A stretch of 5,869 nt of DNA, taken from positions 1 through 5,869 of the forward strand of contig JAHZKV010000062.1 of the NCBI GenBank assembly GCA_022600215.1, read 5' to 3'. The DNA comes from a bacterium. Its GTDB lineage: Bacteria > Chlamydiota > Chlamydiia > Chlamydiales > 2-12-FULL-49-11. Each line of letters starts with the position of its first letter. Within the stretch, counting starts at the first letter, position 1. The position numbers and the translations under genes were made by a program. This document shows, piece after piece, positions 5,786-5,869 of this stretch. Under the pieces are notes generated by a model that saw only the letters and a program-made list of their open reading frames with translations, did not search any database and was not told where the DNA came from.

Positions 5786-5833
5786 TAAATTTTTTTTGTT
5801 AGAATACAGGGAAATAAATAGATTGAGAATTAT

Positions 5834-5869
5834 ATGGTATTGGTTAGGATTACTTCAAAAAATGCGGAC
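5834..5869 (+). CDS. Possible start of a further gene, cut by the window edge
   Basis: An open frame begins at ATG 5834 and runs to the edge, encoding MVLVRITSKNAD. It lies 48 bp after rmuC on the same strand. Only a weak GAG-type ribosome site (5825-5827, six bases before the ATG) is visible, and 12 residues are too few to identify a family. It may be a real downstream gene or chance. Confidence 0.3.
   Translation, partial: MVLVRITSKNAD

Noticed and set aside
5786..5800. T-run (5790-5797) after rmuC as an intrinsic terminator
   Set aside because: No GC-rich stem precedes it. The only nearby pairing is TGAC-GAA-GTCA at 5763-5773, four base pairs and 16 bases away.

Overview
The window is a gene-dense, AT-rich stretch of bacterial chromosome. 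It holds five complete protein genes, one gene cut by the left edge and possibly the first codons of another at the right edge. The best guess for the source is a chlamydia-like (environmental Chlamydiae) or similar intracellular bacterium. This is inference from three things: a CDP-diacylglycerol-serine phosphatidyltransferase and an RmuC protein beside a pair of lineage-specific, disordered, effector-like proteins; an exported kinase-like protein; and mixed translation starts. No rRNA or other taxonomic marker is present, so the assignment is tentative. No mobile element, CRISPR array, tRNA or rRNA was found.

Layout, left to right. Positions 1-722 (minus strand) are an unrecognised basic, His-rich protein whose C-terminus lies outside the window. 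A 104-bp divergent gap (723-826) with a tandem TGTATTTTTA repeat precedes two consecutive plus-strand genes (827-1696 and 1791-2534). These encode 289- and 247-residue proteins with the same architecture: a start of Met-Asp-Pro, a low-complexity N-terminus with a shared E-x-K-G-D motif, a helical middle, and an acidic tail with D-(I/L)-P-D. They look like two members of one family, perhaps secreted effectors, and are separated by a 94-bp spacer with a nested inverted repeat. pssA (2570-3337) follows after 35 bp. It meets, tail to tail with a 14-bp overlap, a minus-strand gene (3324-4370) for a protein-kinase/aminoglycoside-phosphotransferase-fold protein carrying a Sec signal peptide. A 137-bp AT-rich divergent promoter region (4371-4507) separates that gene from rmuC (4508-5785, plus strand). 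The last 84 bp hold at most the first 12 codons of another gene (from 5834).

Functionally, PssA makes phosphatidylserine, the precursor of phosphatidylethanolamine, in the inner membrane. RmuC is a membrane-anchored coiled-coil protein with a nuclease-like domain linked to genome stability. The two MDP proteins and the exported kinase are the accessory, possibly host-directed part. A regulatory contrast stands out. The two MDP genes and rmuC have strong Shine-Dalgarno sequences at good spacing. pssA and the kinase have none; each instead has a -10-like hexamer exactly six bases before its ATG, as expected for leaderless mRNAs.
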